A stretch of 64,000 bases of DNA from Micromonospora sp. R77 (GCF_022747945.1 NZ_JALDST010000001.1:6510001-6574000); one strand, 5' to 3'. Numbered from the stretch's first letter, positions 34,086 through 42,623 are shown. The notes: a model not told the origin generated them from the letters alone. Numbers and translations: made by a program.

Positions 34086-35084
34086 TCAGCTGCGGCGGCG
34101 GGCCCGGGCGGCCCAGATCACGTACGCCGGGTCGCGGTCCAGGTTGTGCCGGTCCCGGTCGTAGCGTCGGGTGGTGCGCGGGTCGGCGTGCCCCATCGCG
34201 TCCTGCACGTCCTCCAGCGGCACCCCCTCGGCGCGGGCGGTGGTGGCGAAGGCGTGCCGCAGCGAGTGCGGGGACAGCTTCGCCCACGCCGGGATGCCGG
34301 CGGTCTGCGCGAGGCGCCGCACCAGCCGGAACACCGAGTGCCGGTCGAGCCGGGCGCCGGTCGCGGTGACCAGCAGCGGACCCGTCAGCTCCGGCACGCT
34401 CACGCCCTGCGCGGCGGCCCGCGTCGACAAATAGGCGTCCAGCGCGTACGCGGTGCCGGGGGTCAGCGCGCGGCGGCGCACCTTGCCGCCCTTGCCGACG
34501 AACCGCACACTGCGGTGCCCCCGCTCGGCGCCCAGGTCGGCCAGGTCCAGCGAGATCAGCTCACCCACCCGCAGGCCCAGGTCGGCCAGGAGGGCGATGG
34601 CGGCCCGGTTGCGGGCGGCGGTCGGGCCGCTCTCCGCCTCGGCGGCGGTGAGCAGCGCGTCCACCTCCTCCGGGGTGAGACCGATCGTCGCGGAGTGGTC
34701 CCGGTCGATGCGGGGGCGGTCCGCGCCGGCCACCGGGTTGGCGTCGACGGCGCGCAGCTTGACCAGGAAGTCGTACCAGCTGGACAGGGCGGACAGCCGG
34801 CGGGCCACGGTGGCTGGGGTGAGCGGCCGGCCGCTGCGCACGGCCGTCGTGGACTCCAACTCCCGGCCGTAGGCGTTCACGTCGAGGAAGTTGGCGCGCA
34901 GCGGGTCCAGCTCGTGCCGGGCGCACCAGGCCAGCCACCCGGCCACGTCCCGGCGGTACGCGTCGCGGGTGTGCTCGGACAGCCGCCGGTTGCGCAGCCA
35001 GGCCTCGGTGAAGTCGGTCGGCCCGCCGCGCGGGGCGGGACGCGTCGAGGCGCGGGACAGCACCGGGACGTCGGGACGCAGCAT
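34086..35084 (-). CDS. Tyrosine recombinase/phage-type integrase
   Basis: 332 residues. N-terminal SAM-like core-binding domain (LSEHTRDAYRRDVAGWLAW) and catalytic domain with R172 (LGLRVGEL), K198/K201 (GKGGK), H273-x2-R276 (HSLRH), H299 (MGHADPRTTRRYD) and nucleophile Y308. All catalytic residues are present, so it should be active. It is neither beside an obvious phage nor beside a tRNA gene. Before the cargo insertion at 35132-37092 it lay about 50 bases downstream of the ABC-F gene in the same direction. Confidence 0.9.
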   Translation of the reverse strand: MLRPDVPVLSRASTRPAPRGGPTDFTEAWLRNRRLSEHTRDAYRRDVAGWLAWCARHELDPLRANFLDVNAYGRELESTTAVRSGRPLTPATVARRLSALSSWYDFLVKLRAVDANPVAGADRPRIDRDHSATIGLTPEEVDALLTAAEAESGPTAARNRAAIALLADLGLRVGELISLDLADLGAERGHRSVRFVGKGGKVRRRALTPGTAYALDAYLSTRAAAQGVSVPELTGPLLVTATGARLDRHSVFRLVRRLAQTAGIPAWAKLSPHSLRHAFATTARAEGVPLEDVQDAMGHADPRTTRRYDRDRHNLDRDPAYVIWAARARRRS

Positions 35085-35136
35085 GTGAGAAAGGCTCTCA
35101 GCCCGGGCGACGATTGGCGACGAGGCGCGCCGTCAC

Positions 35137-35161
35137 CGGCCTCGGGGATCAATGGAACCGT
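35137..35161 (+). repeat. Left terminal inverted repeat
   Basis: Begins CGGCCTCGGGGATC and ends AATGGAACCGT; 24 of 25 positions match the right end in reverse complement, the only difference being GGGG against GGG. Confidence 0.8.
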
Positions 35162-35510
35162 GGTCATCGGTGAGGACGATCATGGTTCGATCGGCACGAG
35201 GGCGCCGACGCGGCTCTCGTACTCGCGGCGGGCCTTGCGCTGGGAAGGAACAGCTGGGAGGCCCTGGCCCGGGGTTCGGCGAGGCCAGTCACCGGCGGTC
35301 GCGCCTGGATCTGGCACCGTTGGCAGGGCGGGAAACGGGGCTCGTGACGTGCCGAACCATCCCGGTGAGACTCAGCATGTGCGCGCGGAACGCCAGTGCA
35401 CCGGGCGTGGCCAGGCGCGACCGGTGGACAAGGATCCTGCGACCGCCGCAGCCGCGGTCAAGGCCGACCGAGACGAGCACCTCCCCGCAGCAGAGCACCG
35501 GACGGACGAA
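35162..35510. other. Gene-free left part of the element
   Basis: About 350 bases between the left inverted repeat and the MarR gene. A minus-strand frame ending at 35180-35182 gives a basic tail (SQRKARREYESRVGALVPIE) that could be the last piece of a lost gene, but there is no start and no family match that I can name. Confidence 0.4.
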
Positions 35511-35945
35511 TCACTCGCGCTTACTGCCTGACGCGGGCGGGGCGAGCATCGCTTTGAGGATGCGTTGCAGCTCAACGCGGTCGTGGGGGGTGACCCTCGC
35601 CAGCCTGCGGTCGTACTCCGCTGCGAGGGCTGCAAGTGCTCGATCGCGTGCTTTCGTGCCCTCGTCGGTCAGTACGAGCCGGTGACGCCGCAGGTCCGCC
35701 TCGTCGATCTCGCGGCGGATGAAGCCCTTGGCGACGAGGTTGCGGACGTAGACCGTCACGCTCGCCTTGGGCAGCAGCAGCGCGGTCGCGATCTCGGCCG
35801 GGTACGGCGATGCCTCCACCTCGGCCAGGACGAAGAACTCCTTCGTCTCCAACCCGAGCTCGGTCAGCCCTTCCGTGCAGGCATCCATCACGACTGCCAG
35901 CAGCCGCTGGTTCAGCGTCCACAGCTGCGCCCCGTCGACCGACAT
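35511..35945 (-). CDS. MarR-family regulator carried by the element
   Basis: 144 residues with a regular MarR fold: LNQRLLAVVMDACTEGLTELGLETKEFFVLAEVE, recognition region PAEIATALLLPKASVTVYVRNLVAKGFIRRE and wing DEADLRRHRLVLTDEG. It is divergent from the hydrolase gene, and the perfect palindrome at 35992-36012 between them is its likely operator, so it probably represses itself and the hydrolase until a substrate appears. Confidence 0.87.
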   Translation of the reverse strand: MSVDGAQLWTLNQRLLAVVMDACTEGLTELGLETKEFFVLAEVEASPYPAEIATALLLPKASVTVYVRNLVAKGFIRREIDEADLRRHRLVLTDEGTKARDRALAALAAEYDRRLARVTPHDRVELQRILKAMLAPPASGSKRE

Positions 35946-35991
35946 GCGGCCCCTCCATCCAGGTGGTACAGTCTCGTATTAGTTCCAGATC

Positions 35992-36012
35992 GTACAAGAT
36001 GCATTCTTGTAC
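35992..36012. promoter_or_regulatory. MarR operator inside the element
   Basis: Arms GTACAAGA (35992-35999) and TCTTGTAC (36005-36012) around TGCAT; an outer pair AGTTC and GAACT flanks it. AT-rich compared with the host DNA. Confidence 0.65.
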
Positions 36013-36053
36013 TGAACTTCCATGGAACAACAATCTCACGAAGGAAGCCAGCC

Positions 36054-36968
36054 ATGATCCAGCACCTCACGATCCCGCGCGGTCCCCTCAACCTCGCCGC
36101 GGACCTCCACCTGCCCGACAACGCCGACAGCAGCGCACCGCTGCCCGCCGTGGTGCTCTCCACCCCGGGCAGCAGCGTGAAGGAGCAGATCGGCGCCAAC
36201 TACGCCTCCCGTCTCGCCGCCCGCGGCATCGCCGCGCTCGTCCTCGACCCCGCCCATCAGGGCCAGAGCGAGGGCGAGCCCCGCGACCTCGAAGACCCCT
36301 ACCGCCGCGGTGAGGACATCTCCTACGCCATCGACACGCTCACCACGACCGCCGGCATCGACCCGCAGCGCGTCGGCGTCCTCGGCATCTGCGCCGGTGG
36401 CGGCTACGCCGTGCACACCGCCCGCACGGACCACCGCATCAAAGCGGTCGGCACGGTCGTCCCCGTCAACATCGGCGCCGCGTTCCGCGGCTTCTCCCCC
36501 GACGGTCCGGCCGCAGCACTCGACGCCCTCGCCGACGCACGGACCGAAGAGGCCAGCTCCGGCGAGACGACCCGCGTCAACTGGCTGCCCGACACCCTCG
36601 AGGACGCCACGGCAGCGGGCCTGACCGACATCGACACCACCCAGGCCGTCACCTACTACCGCACCGAGCGCGGCGGCAACGAACACTCCACGAACCGGCG
36701 CCTCCTGCGCAGCGACCCCCTCCTGCTGGGCTACGACGCGTTCCACCTGGCCGATCAGCTCATGACCCAGCCCCTGCAGGTCATCCTCGCCGGACGCACC
36801 GGCAACACCGGCTCCTACGACACGGGCATGCAGCTGTGGGAACTGGCCCCCAACCCCGTCGACCTCATGGTGATCGACGGCGCCGGCCACTACGAAATGT
36901 ACGACGACCCCGCACACGTCGACGCCGCCGCCGGACGACTCACCAACTTCTACGCGAACAACCTGTGA
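36054..36968 (+). CDS. Dienelactone-hydrolase-like alpha/beta hydrolase with Cys nucleophile
   Basis: 304 residues from ATG 36054 (GAAGGAAG upstream). The nucleophile elbow is GICAGGG with C113 in the place of the usual Ser, as in dienelactone hydrolases and YcjY-type proteins; the late GAGHYEMYDDP supplies the His, and DPAHQGQSEGEP the early loop. Expected to hydrolyse a lactone or ester; substrate unknown. It is cargo of the element at 35132-37092 and is controlled by the divergent MarR gene. Codon use is C-rich, with more A/T in the promoter than in host genes. Confidence 0.85.
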   Translation: MIQHLTIPRGPLNLAADLHLPDNADSSAPLPAVVLSTPGSSVKEQIGANYASRLAARGIAALVLDPAHQGQSEGEPRDLEDPYRRGEDISYAIDTLTTTAGIDPQRVGVLGICAGGGYAVHTARTDHRIKAVGTVVPVNIGAAFRGFSPDGPAAALDALADARTEEASSGETTRVNWLPDTLEDATAAGLTDIDTTQAVTYYRTERGGNEHSTNRRLLRSDPLLLGYDAFHLADQLMTQPLQVILAGRTGNTGSYDTGMQLWELAPNPVDLMVIDGAGHYEMYDDPAHVDAAAGRLTNFYANNL

Positions 36969-37063
36969 CTGCGGGCATGGACGACGCCGCACTGGACCGG
37001 CTCGGTGCGGGCAAGGATCTGCTGGTCACTGTCGAGCGCCGAGTGGACCTAGGCCATCGTCCT

Positions 37064-37087
37064 ACGGTTCCATTGATCCCGAGGCCG
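37064..37087 (-). repeat. Right terminal inverted repeat
   Basis: Reads, on the minus strand, CGGCCTCGGGATC then AATGGAACCGT; mate of 35137-35161. Confidence 0.8.
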
Positions 37088-37088
37088 G

Positions 37089-38711
37089 TCACACGGTCCG
37101 CTCGGTCAGCCGGCCGTCGGTGAGCCGCCACCGCCGGCCGACCCCCACCGCGTCGGCGAACCACGTGTCGTGGCTGACCAGCACCACCGTGCCCCGGAAC
37201 TGGCGCAGCGCCGCCTCCACCACCTCGAGCGAGTCGAAGTCGAGGAAGTTGGTGGGCTCGTCGAGCAGCAGCATCCGCGCCGGGCTGTTCACCATGATCG
37301 CGAGCAGCAGCCGCCGCAGCTCCCCGTCCGACAGGGTGCGCAGCCGCGCGTCCCACTGGTCCGGGCCGAACAGGTAACCCTCCAGCAGCCGTTCGGCGTC
37401 GTCGGCGTACACCGGGACCCGGGAGCGGAAGTGGTCCAGGACGGTGACGTCGGTGCGCAGGTCGTCGTGGGTCTGCGGCAGCAGCGCGACGCCGGTCGCG
37501 GCGTCGACGGTGCCGCCGTCGGCCGCGACCTGCCCGGCGAGGACCCGCAGCAGGGTGGTCTTGCCGGCGCCGTTGGCGCCGCTGAGCAGGATCCGGTCCC
37601 CGCCGCGCACGCTCAGGTCCACCCCCGCCAGCAGCGTCCGGCCGCCGGCGGTCACGGTCAGGTCGCGGGCCCGCAGCACCTCGACGTCCGCCGGCGCGTC
37701 CGGGCCGAACGCCAGCGACAGGCGGGGTCGGGTACGCGGCTGCGCCAGCCACCGTACCGAGTCGAGCTGCCGGCGCAGTCGCCGCTCCCGGGCCTTGGCC
37801 TTCTTCGCCACCTTCTTGGCGTAGCGGCGCACCTGGTCGGAGCCGAGGCCGCTGCGCACCGACTCCTCCACCCCGCGCGCCTGCGCCTTGGTCCGGTCGA
37901 TGTCGGCCAGCCAGCGCCGCAGGTCCTTCTGCTGCGCCTCGTAGTCTGTCAGCAGCCGCTGCCAGCGGCGGATCTTCTCCGCCCGGTAGTCGGTGAACCC
38001 ACCGGTGTAGGTCTGCGGCTCGTCGTGGATGCCGTCCAGCTCGACGATCCGCCCGACCGTACGGTCCAGGAACGCCCGGTCGTGGCTGGCCACTAGCACC
38101 CCGCCGGGGAACCCGGCGAGCCACTCGCCCAGCCAGGCGATGCCCTCGGCGTCGAGGTGGTTCGTCGGCTCGTCGAGGACCAGCAGGTCGGGGTCGTGCA
38201 GCAGGGCCCGGGCCAGGGTGAGCCGGGCCTGTTCCCCGCCGCTGACCCGGTGCAACGCGGTGGCGTCGTCGAGGTGGTCGACGTCGAGGCGCTGGCGGAC
38301 CTCGGCGAGCCGGGCCTGCGCCCGCCAGCCGTCCAGCGCCGCCCAGCGTTCCTGCGCCTGCCCGTACGCCTCCAGGGCGCCGGTGTCACCGTCGGCGAGG
38401 CGCCGTTCCAGGTCGCGCAGGTCGTCCGCGAGCGGACGCAGCTCACCGAGGCCGTCGGCGAGGAAGTCACCGACGCTCGTGTCCGGGTCGGGCACCTGCT
38501 GGGTGACGTACCCGATGGTGGTGCCCGGCGCGCGGGTGACGTGCCCGGCCGACGGGGGTTCCGCGCCGACGAGCACCCGCAGCAGGGTGGACTTGCCGAC
38601 GCCGTTCGGGCCGACCAGGCCGATCCGGTCGCCGGCGTTGACGATCAGGTCGAGGTCGACGAAGAGCGGCTCGGTGTCGTAGTGCTTGCTGAGACCGACG
38701 GCTTTCAACAC
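37089..38711 (-). CDS. ABC-F family ATPase
   Basis: 540 residues with two ABC domains and no membrane part. Domain 1: GPNGVGKST, VSGGEQAR signature, LLVLDEPTNHLD. An interdomain linker rich in charged helices (KKVAKKAKARERRLRRQL) follows. Domain 2: GANGAGKTT, degenerate signature LSDGELRR, MLLLDEPTNFLD. ABC-F proteins act on the ribosome and include antibiotic-resistance factors (for macrolides, lincosamides or pleuromutilins) and translation factors; which one is open. GTG start with GGAGG upstream. The stop codon is within the target duplication of the transposon-like insertion. Confidence 0.9.
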   Translation of the reverse strand: MLKAVGLSKHYDTEPLFVDLDLIVNAGDRIGLVGPNGVGKSTLLRVLVGAEPPSAGHVTRAPGTTIGYVTQQVPDPDTSVGDFLADGLGELRPLADDLRDLERRLADGDTGALEAYGQAQERWAALDGWRAQARLAEVRQRLDVDHLDDATALHRVSGGEQARLTLARALLHDPDLLVLDEPTNHLDAEGIAWLGEWLAGFPGGVLVASHDRAFLDRTVGRIVELDGIHDEPQTYTGGFTDYRAEKIRRWQRLLTDYEAQQKDLRRWLADIDRTKAQARGVEESVRSGLGSDQVRRYAKKVAKKAKARERRLRRQLDSVRWLAQPRTRPRLSLAFGPDAPADVEVLRARDLTVTAGGRTLLAGVDLSVRGGDRILLSGANGAGKTTLLRVLAGQVAADGGTVDAATGVALLPQTHDDLRTDVTVLDHFRSRVPVYADDAERLLEGYLFGPDQWDARLRTLSDGELRRLLLAIMVNSPARMLLLDEPTNFLDFDSLEVVEAALRQFRGTVVLVSHDTWFADAVGVGRRWRLTDGRLTERTV

Positions 38712-38906
38712 GGGTGGTCCTCCGCGGGACGGCAGGTGGGACCGCGCCCGGGACGGGCGGCGGTCGGGGGCCGTGGCGGCGGGCGGGGCCCGGCCGCGTC
38801 CTGCGGATCACATGTGTCGGTCGGCTCCTGCGGATCGGCGGCGCTGTCGGCTCCGACTCTGCCAGCCGGGCCGCGACCCGGCGACCGGTTTTCCGCCGAC
38901 CGGCGA

Positions 38907-38912
38907 TACGGT
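38907..38912 (+). promoter_or_regulatory. -10 box of a leaderless WYL regulator message
   Basis: TACGGT, six bases before GTG 38919. Confidence 0.45.
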
Positions 38913-38918
38913 CGGGCG

Positions 38919-39908
38919 GTGCGCGCCGGTCGGCTGGTCTCCCTGCTGCTGCTCCTGCAGACCCGGGGGCGGCTGACCGCGCAGCAGCTCGCCGACGAGC
39001 TGGAGGTGTCGGTCCGCACCGTCTACCGGGACGTCGAGTCGCTCAGTGCCGCCGGGGTGCCGGTGTACGCGGACCGCGGCCCGGCCGGCGGCTACCGGCT
39101 GCTGGAGGGCTACCGCACCCGGCTGACCGGAATGACCGCGCCGGAGGCGGAGGCCCTCTTCCTGGCCGGCGCGCCGGGACCGGCCGCCGACCTGGGACTC
39201 GGGCCGGTGCTCGCGGCGGCCGAGTTGAAGCTGCTCGCCGCGCTGCCGGACGAGCTGGCCGACCGGGGTGGCCGGATGCGGCACCGGTTCCACCTGGACG
39301 CGCCGGGCTGGTTCCGCGAGCCGGAGCCCACTCCGCACCTGACCGGGCTGGCCCGGGCGGTGTGGGAGGACCGGATGGTGCAGGTGCGCTACCGGCGGTG
39401 GAAGACGCCCCGGGAGGTGACCCGGGTGCTCGCCCCGCTGGGCGTGGTGCTGAAGGCGGGACGCTGGTATCTGGTGGCCAACTGCGACGACGAGGTCCGC
39501 ACCTACCGGGTCGGCGCGGTGCTCGACCTGGTGGTGCGCGACGACCGGTTCGACCGGCCGGCGGAGTTCGACCTGGCCGCGTACTGGCGCACCTGGTGCG
39601 ACCGGTACGAGCGGGACGTCTACCGGGGCGAGGCCCGGATCCGGCTGACCGTGGCGGCGCTGGAGTTCATGCCGTACGTCTTCCCGCCGGCGATGAGCCG
39701 GGCCGCGCGGGCCGCCGCCGGGGAACCGGACGCGGACGGCTGGCTGGAGACCACCGTGCCGATCGAGTCGGTCAAGCACGGCCACGTCGAGCTGCTCAAG
39801 TTGGGCGCGGAGGTGGTGGTGCTCGCGCCGGACGAGTTGCGGGACCGGTTCACCGCCACCGCCCACGCCCTGGCCCGGCTCTATCCGCAGCCGCAGGCGT
39901 CCGGGTAG
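38919..39908 (+). CDS. YafY/WYL-domain transcriptional regulator
   Basis: 329 residues. The N-terminal HTH_11 domain (RLVSLLLLLQTRGRLTAQQLADELEVSVRTVYRDVESLSAAGVPV), then the WYL domain (VQVRYRRWKTPREVTRVLAPLGVVLKAGRWYLVANCDDEVRTYRVGAV) and the C-terminal WCX extension are complete. The WYL module is thought to bind nucleotides or nucleic acid. GTG 38919 is set by the promoter box; it is divergent from the ABC-F gene, with about 200 bases between them, and monocistronic. Confidence 0.9.
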   Translation: MRAGRLVSLLLLLQTRGRLTAQQLADELEVSVRTVYRDVESLSAAGVPVYADRGPAGGYRLLEGYRTRLTGMTAPEAEALFLAGAPGPAADLGLGPVLAAAELKLLAALPDELADRGGRMRHRFHLDAPGWFREPEPTPHLTGLARAVWEDRMVQVRYRRWKTPREVTRVLAPLGVVLKAGRWYLVANCDDEVRTYRVGAVLDLVVRDDRFDRPAEFDLAAYWRTWCDRYERDVYRGEARIRLTVAALEFMPYVFPPAMSRAARAAAGEPDADGWLETTVPIESVKHGHVELLKLGAEVVVLAPDELRDRFTATAHALARLYPQPQASG

Positions 39909-39985
39909 GCCCGGTCAGCTCCGCCCCGTCGGCCTGCCGGTGGGGCTCGGCCACCGCCGAGGCGGCGGAGGCCGACGAGCGGGGA

Positions 39986-40597
39986 TCAGGAATCGGCTGC
40001 CCGTACGCGGGTATCGGACGGGTCCGGACGAGCGTCCCCGGTGGCGCGGAAGGTGGCGGCGATTTCGTCCAGGAAGGCCAGGTCGGCCTCCGACCGGCGC
40101 ATCCCGAACAGCGCGGTGAGCAGTCGTGGGTCCGCGGGCACCGGCACCTGCCGCCCATCGGGTTGGATGCCCTTGGCGAAGAGGATCTGTCGGCAGTTCT
40201 CCCGTACCTGCTCGGCCTGCCGCCGCCAGCCGGCCAGCAGCCGCTGGGTGTGCGCGGCCGGTGCGTGGGCGGCGAAGAACAGCAGCAGCTGCTGCGGGTG
40301 CCGGGGTCGTTCGGCCAGCTCGACGCTGGTGAGCCAGTCGACGAACGCGGCTCGTCCAGCCTCGGTGGCCGCGTAGATGCGCTTGTCCGGGTAGTTCCGT
40401 TGGGACACCTCGGTCGAGCTGGCGAGGCCGCGGTCCTCCAGTCGCGGCAGCTCGGCGTACAGGGCGGACTTGGTCACGGGCCAGAAGTGCGCCACCGACC
40501 GCTCCGCGCGGTGCCACAGGTCGTACCCGCTCGCCGGCCCATCCAGGAGAAGGCCGAGGGCGAGCCAGCCCACGATGCCCCGTTCTGACGACGCCAC
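39986..40597 (-). CDS. PadR-family regulator (long, with C-terminal domain)
   Basis: 203 residues: GWLALGLLLDGPASGYDLWHRAERSVAHFWPVTKSALYAELPRLEDRGLAS is the PadR winged helix, with a Vir-type C-terminal helical domain (about 95-180) common in phenolic- or drug-responsive members. GTG start with GGAGG. It is divergent from the DHA2 transporter gene at 40694; a palindrome at 40660-40674 and a good promoter at 40618-40646 lie between, so it probably represses the exporter. Confidence 0.88.
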   Translation of the reverse strand: MASSERGIVGWLALGLLLDGPASGYDLWHRAERSVAHFWPVTKSALYAELPRLEDRGLASSTEVSQRNYPDKRIYAATEAGRAAFVDWLTSVELAERPRHPQQLLLFFAAHAPAAHTQRLLAGWRRQAEQVRENCRQILFAKGIQPDGRQVPVPADPRLLTALFGMRRSEADLAFLDEIAATFRATGDARPDPSDTRVRAADS

Positions 40598-40617
40598 CCG
40601 CGTGTCCTCCGTCTCAC

Positions 40618-40646
40618 TTGCTCGTAGTCGCCACCCACCCTACTAT
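40618..40646 (+). promoter_or_regulatory. Promoter of the DHA2 transporter gene
   Basis: TTGCTC (40618-40623), 17 bases, TACTAT (40641-40646); the operator lies directly downstream. Confidence 0.55.
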
Positions 40647-40659
40647 CCAGCTCAAGACC

Positions 40660-40674
40660 AGTCCTGCCAGGACT
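40660..40674. promoter_or_regulatory. PadR operator before the DHA2 gene
   Basis: Inverted repeat AGTCCT, GCC, AGGACT located between the promoter and the ribosome binding site GGAGG of the transporter. Confidence 0.5.
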
Positions 40675-40693
40675 AGTCCGAGGAGGAATTGAG

Positions 40694-42190
40694 ATGGTGG
40701 ACAAACGGCGGGCGACTCTGCTGGTCACGGGACTGGCGTTCTTCATGGTGCTGCTCGACACCACGATCGTGACCGTCGCGCTGCCGTCGGTGCAGCGCGA
40801 CGTCGGCGCGGGGCTCGGCCCGCTGGGATGGGTGGTGACCGGATACACCCTCCCCTTCGCCGCGATGCTGCTACCCGCAGGAGTTCTCGGCGACCGGTAC
40901 GGCCGACGCCGGGCGTTCCTCGGCGGACTGACCGTCTTCACGCTTGGCTCCGCGGTCTGTGCGCTCGCCGACGGGTTACCCCAACTGGTGGCCGGCAGAG
41001 CGTTGCAGGGTGTCGGCGGGGCGGCCCTGGGCCCGGCGAGCCTCGCCCTGGTGGCGACCGCGTATCCGGACGAGCGCCAGCGGGTGCGGGCATTGGGCGT
41101 GTGGTCAGCGCTGACCGGAGCCGCGCTGCCCGCCGGTCCGGTCATCGGCGGTCTGCTGCTCACCGCGACGTCGAACTGGCGGGTGATCTTCGCCGTCAAC
41201 GTGCCGGTCGGTGTCATCACCCTGATCGTCGGTGCCAGAGTGGCGCGTCATGTTCCGGCCCGCACCGCCGCCCGACTCGACGTCACCGGCCTGCTCCTGA
41301 GCGTGGGCGGGCTGACGCCGCTGGTGTTCGCACTCAGCGAGGCCGGTGGCCGCGGTTGGACCGACATCCGGGTACTCGGCTGCCTGACCGCCGGAGCGGT
41401 GCTGCTGCCGGCCTTCCTGATCCGCCAGGCCCGCGCGCGGTACCCACTACTGCCGTTGCGAATGTTCCGTGACCGTCTCTTCGACACCGCCACCGCGGCT
41501 GCCTTCACGGTCGGGTTCGTACTCACCAGCCACACCTTCTTCCTGGCCCAGTTCTTCCAGGACGTGCAGGGCCTCGACCCGCTCGCCAGCGGGATACGAA
41601 CGCTGCCCACCACTCTGGCGATGGCCGTGACGGCTCCCTTCGCCGGTCATCTCGCGGCCCGTTTCGGCTATCGCACGCCCGTGGCGCTGGGCTGCGCGCT
41701 GGGTGGCGCCGCCCTGCTGATGCTGCTGCGTCTGCAACCCGACACCGCGTACTCGGCGCTCTGGTGGGACCTCGGTCTCCTGGGGGTCGGCTTCGGTCTC
41801 ACCCTCAGTCCCCTCATCGGCGCGGTGCTCGCTGCCGCGCCCCCGGAACTCAGCGGCGTCGCCAGCGCCGTCAACAACGTCGCCCGGCAGCTCGGCGGCA
41901 CGATCGGGATCGCCGCCCTGACGACCGTGGTCACCGTTCGCACCGCTGCCGAACTGCGCGCCACACTGACTCCCGCGCTCGCCGGTCGCCTCGCCCATGC
42001 CGGTGCCGTGGCAGCCCGCACCGGCGGGCCGCAGGGTATCGCTGTCGGCCAGGCGTTCACCACCGCGATCCACGCCACGTTCGTCGTCAACGCCGTCCTT
42101 CTGCTGCTGACCGCAGCCGCCAGTGCAGGCCTGTTGGCGCGACGGCCCGCCCCCGTGCCCGAGGTGAGTCCCGCTCACGCGACGGCCTGA
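40694..42190 (+). CDS. MFS drug:proton antiporter (DHA2 family)
   Basis: 498 residues with about fourteen helices. DTTIVTVALPSVQRDV and GVLGDRYGRRRAFLGGLTVFTLGS (motif A) and VIGGLLLTATSNWRVIFAVNVPVG (motif C region) are typical of DHA2 efflux pumps. ATG follows GAGGAGG. It is divergent from PadR and followed by a GlcG-type gene 28 bases downstream, a common actinobacterial arrangement of exporter, regulator and small binding protein. Confidence 0.9.
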   Translation: MVDKRRATLLVTGLAFFMVLLDTTIVTVALPSVQRDVGAGLGPLGWVVTGYTLPFAAMLLPAGVLGDRYGRRRAFLGGLTVFTLGSAVCALADGLPQLVAGRALQGVGGAALGPASLALVATAYPDERQRVRALGVWSALTGAALPAGPVIGGLLLTATSNWRVIFAVNVPVGVITLIVGARVARHVPARTAARLDVTGLLLSVGGLTPLVFALSEAGGRGWTDIRVLGCLTAGAVLLPAFLIRQARARYPLLPLRMFRDRLFDTATAAAFTVGFVLTSHTFFLAQFFQDVQGLDPLASGIRTLPTTLAMAVTAPFAGHLAARFGYRTPVALGCALGGAALLMLLRLQPDTAYSALWWDLGLLGVGFGLTLSPLIGAVLAAAPPELSGVASAVNNVARQLGGTIGIAALTTVVTVRTAAELRATLTPALAGRLAHAGAVAARTGGPQGIAVGQAFTTAIHATFVVNAVLLLLTAAASAGLLARRPAPVPEVSPAHATA

Positions 42191-42218
42191 CCCGACCATT
42201 CCGACACCGGAGGACAAG

Positions 42219-42623
42219 ATGACCCCTTACAGCACTACCCAGCTCCTGGCCGCCCTCGACGACGCCCTGGCCGTCGCCGACCAACGCGGCGGCGCCTTCA
42301 GCGTCTGCTTCGTCGACGACGGGGGTCACGTGCTGCTGCACGTGCGGCAGCCCGCCGCCACCATCGGCGCCGCGGACAGCGCCCTCAGCAAGGCGCGTAC
42401 CGCTGTCTGGCTCGGGAGTGACACCGGCGCCCTGCCGCCCACCGCGCCGGTGATCCCCGCCCTCGTCGCCGGAGTCCCCTGGCCGCTCGCGGTCTTCCCC
42501 GGCGGGCTGGTCCTGCGCCACGGCGGTGCCGTCGCGGGTGCCGTCGGAGTCGGCGGCAGCGTCGATCCGGCCGACGACGCGGCCGTCGCGGCCGCCGCGT
42601 ACGCCCGGCTGGAATCTCGGTAG
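42219..42623 (+). CDS. GlcG/HbpS-type heme-degrading-fold protein
   Basis: 134 residues of the PF03928 fold: LDDALAVADQRGGAFSVCFVDDGGHVLLHVRQPAATIGAADSALSKARTAVWLG then LPLAVFPGGLVLRHGGAVAGAVGVGG. Relatives bind heme (HbpS) or small acids; His ligands are not evident here. Cotranscribed with the DHA2 exporter, which suggests an accessory or sensing role, though this is inference. Confidence 0.8.
   Translation: MTPYSTTQLLAALDDALAVADQRGGAFSVCFVDDGGHVLLHVRQPAATIGAADSALSKARTAVWLGSDTGALPPTAPVIPALVAGVPWPLAVFPGGLVLRHGGAVAGAVGVGGSVDPADDAAVAAAAYARLESR

Larger units (their letters stand above)
35132..37092. mobile_element. 1.95-kb transposon-like cargo element without transposase
   Basis: The segment 35137-37087 is bounded by inverted repeats of 25 and 24 bp that differ by one G, and is flanked on both sides by GTCAC (35132-35136 and 37088-37092), a 5-bp target duplication. 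It carries a MarR gene and a DLH-like hydrolase gene, divergent around a palindromic operator. No intact transposase is seen. The insertion point is exactly at the TGA of the ABC-F gene, which is preserved because the duplicated bases include it. Removing the element and one GTCAC gives a compact intergenic region. Confidence 0.75.

Noticed and set aside
36969-37063. Short plus-strand frame MDDAALDRLGAGKDLLVTVERR
   Set aside because: Lies at the element's right end, has no ribosome binding site and runs into the inverted repeat; not supported as a gene.
34086-37092. The integrase and the inverted repeats as one integrative element
   Set aside because: Tyrosine recombinases create direct attachment repeats, not inverted ends with a 5-bp target duplication; the integrase lies outside the inverted repeats.
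38712-38918. Translational attenuator with leader peptide before the ABC-F gene
   Set aside because: No clear short leader frame with a ribosome binding site and alternative hairpins could be traced by eye.
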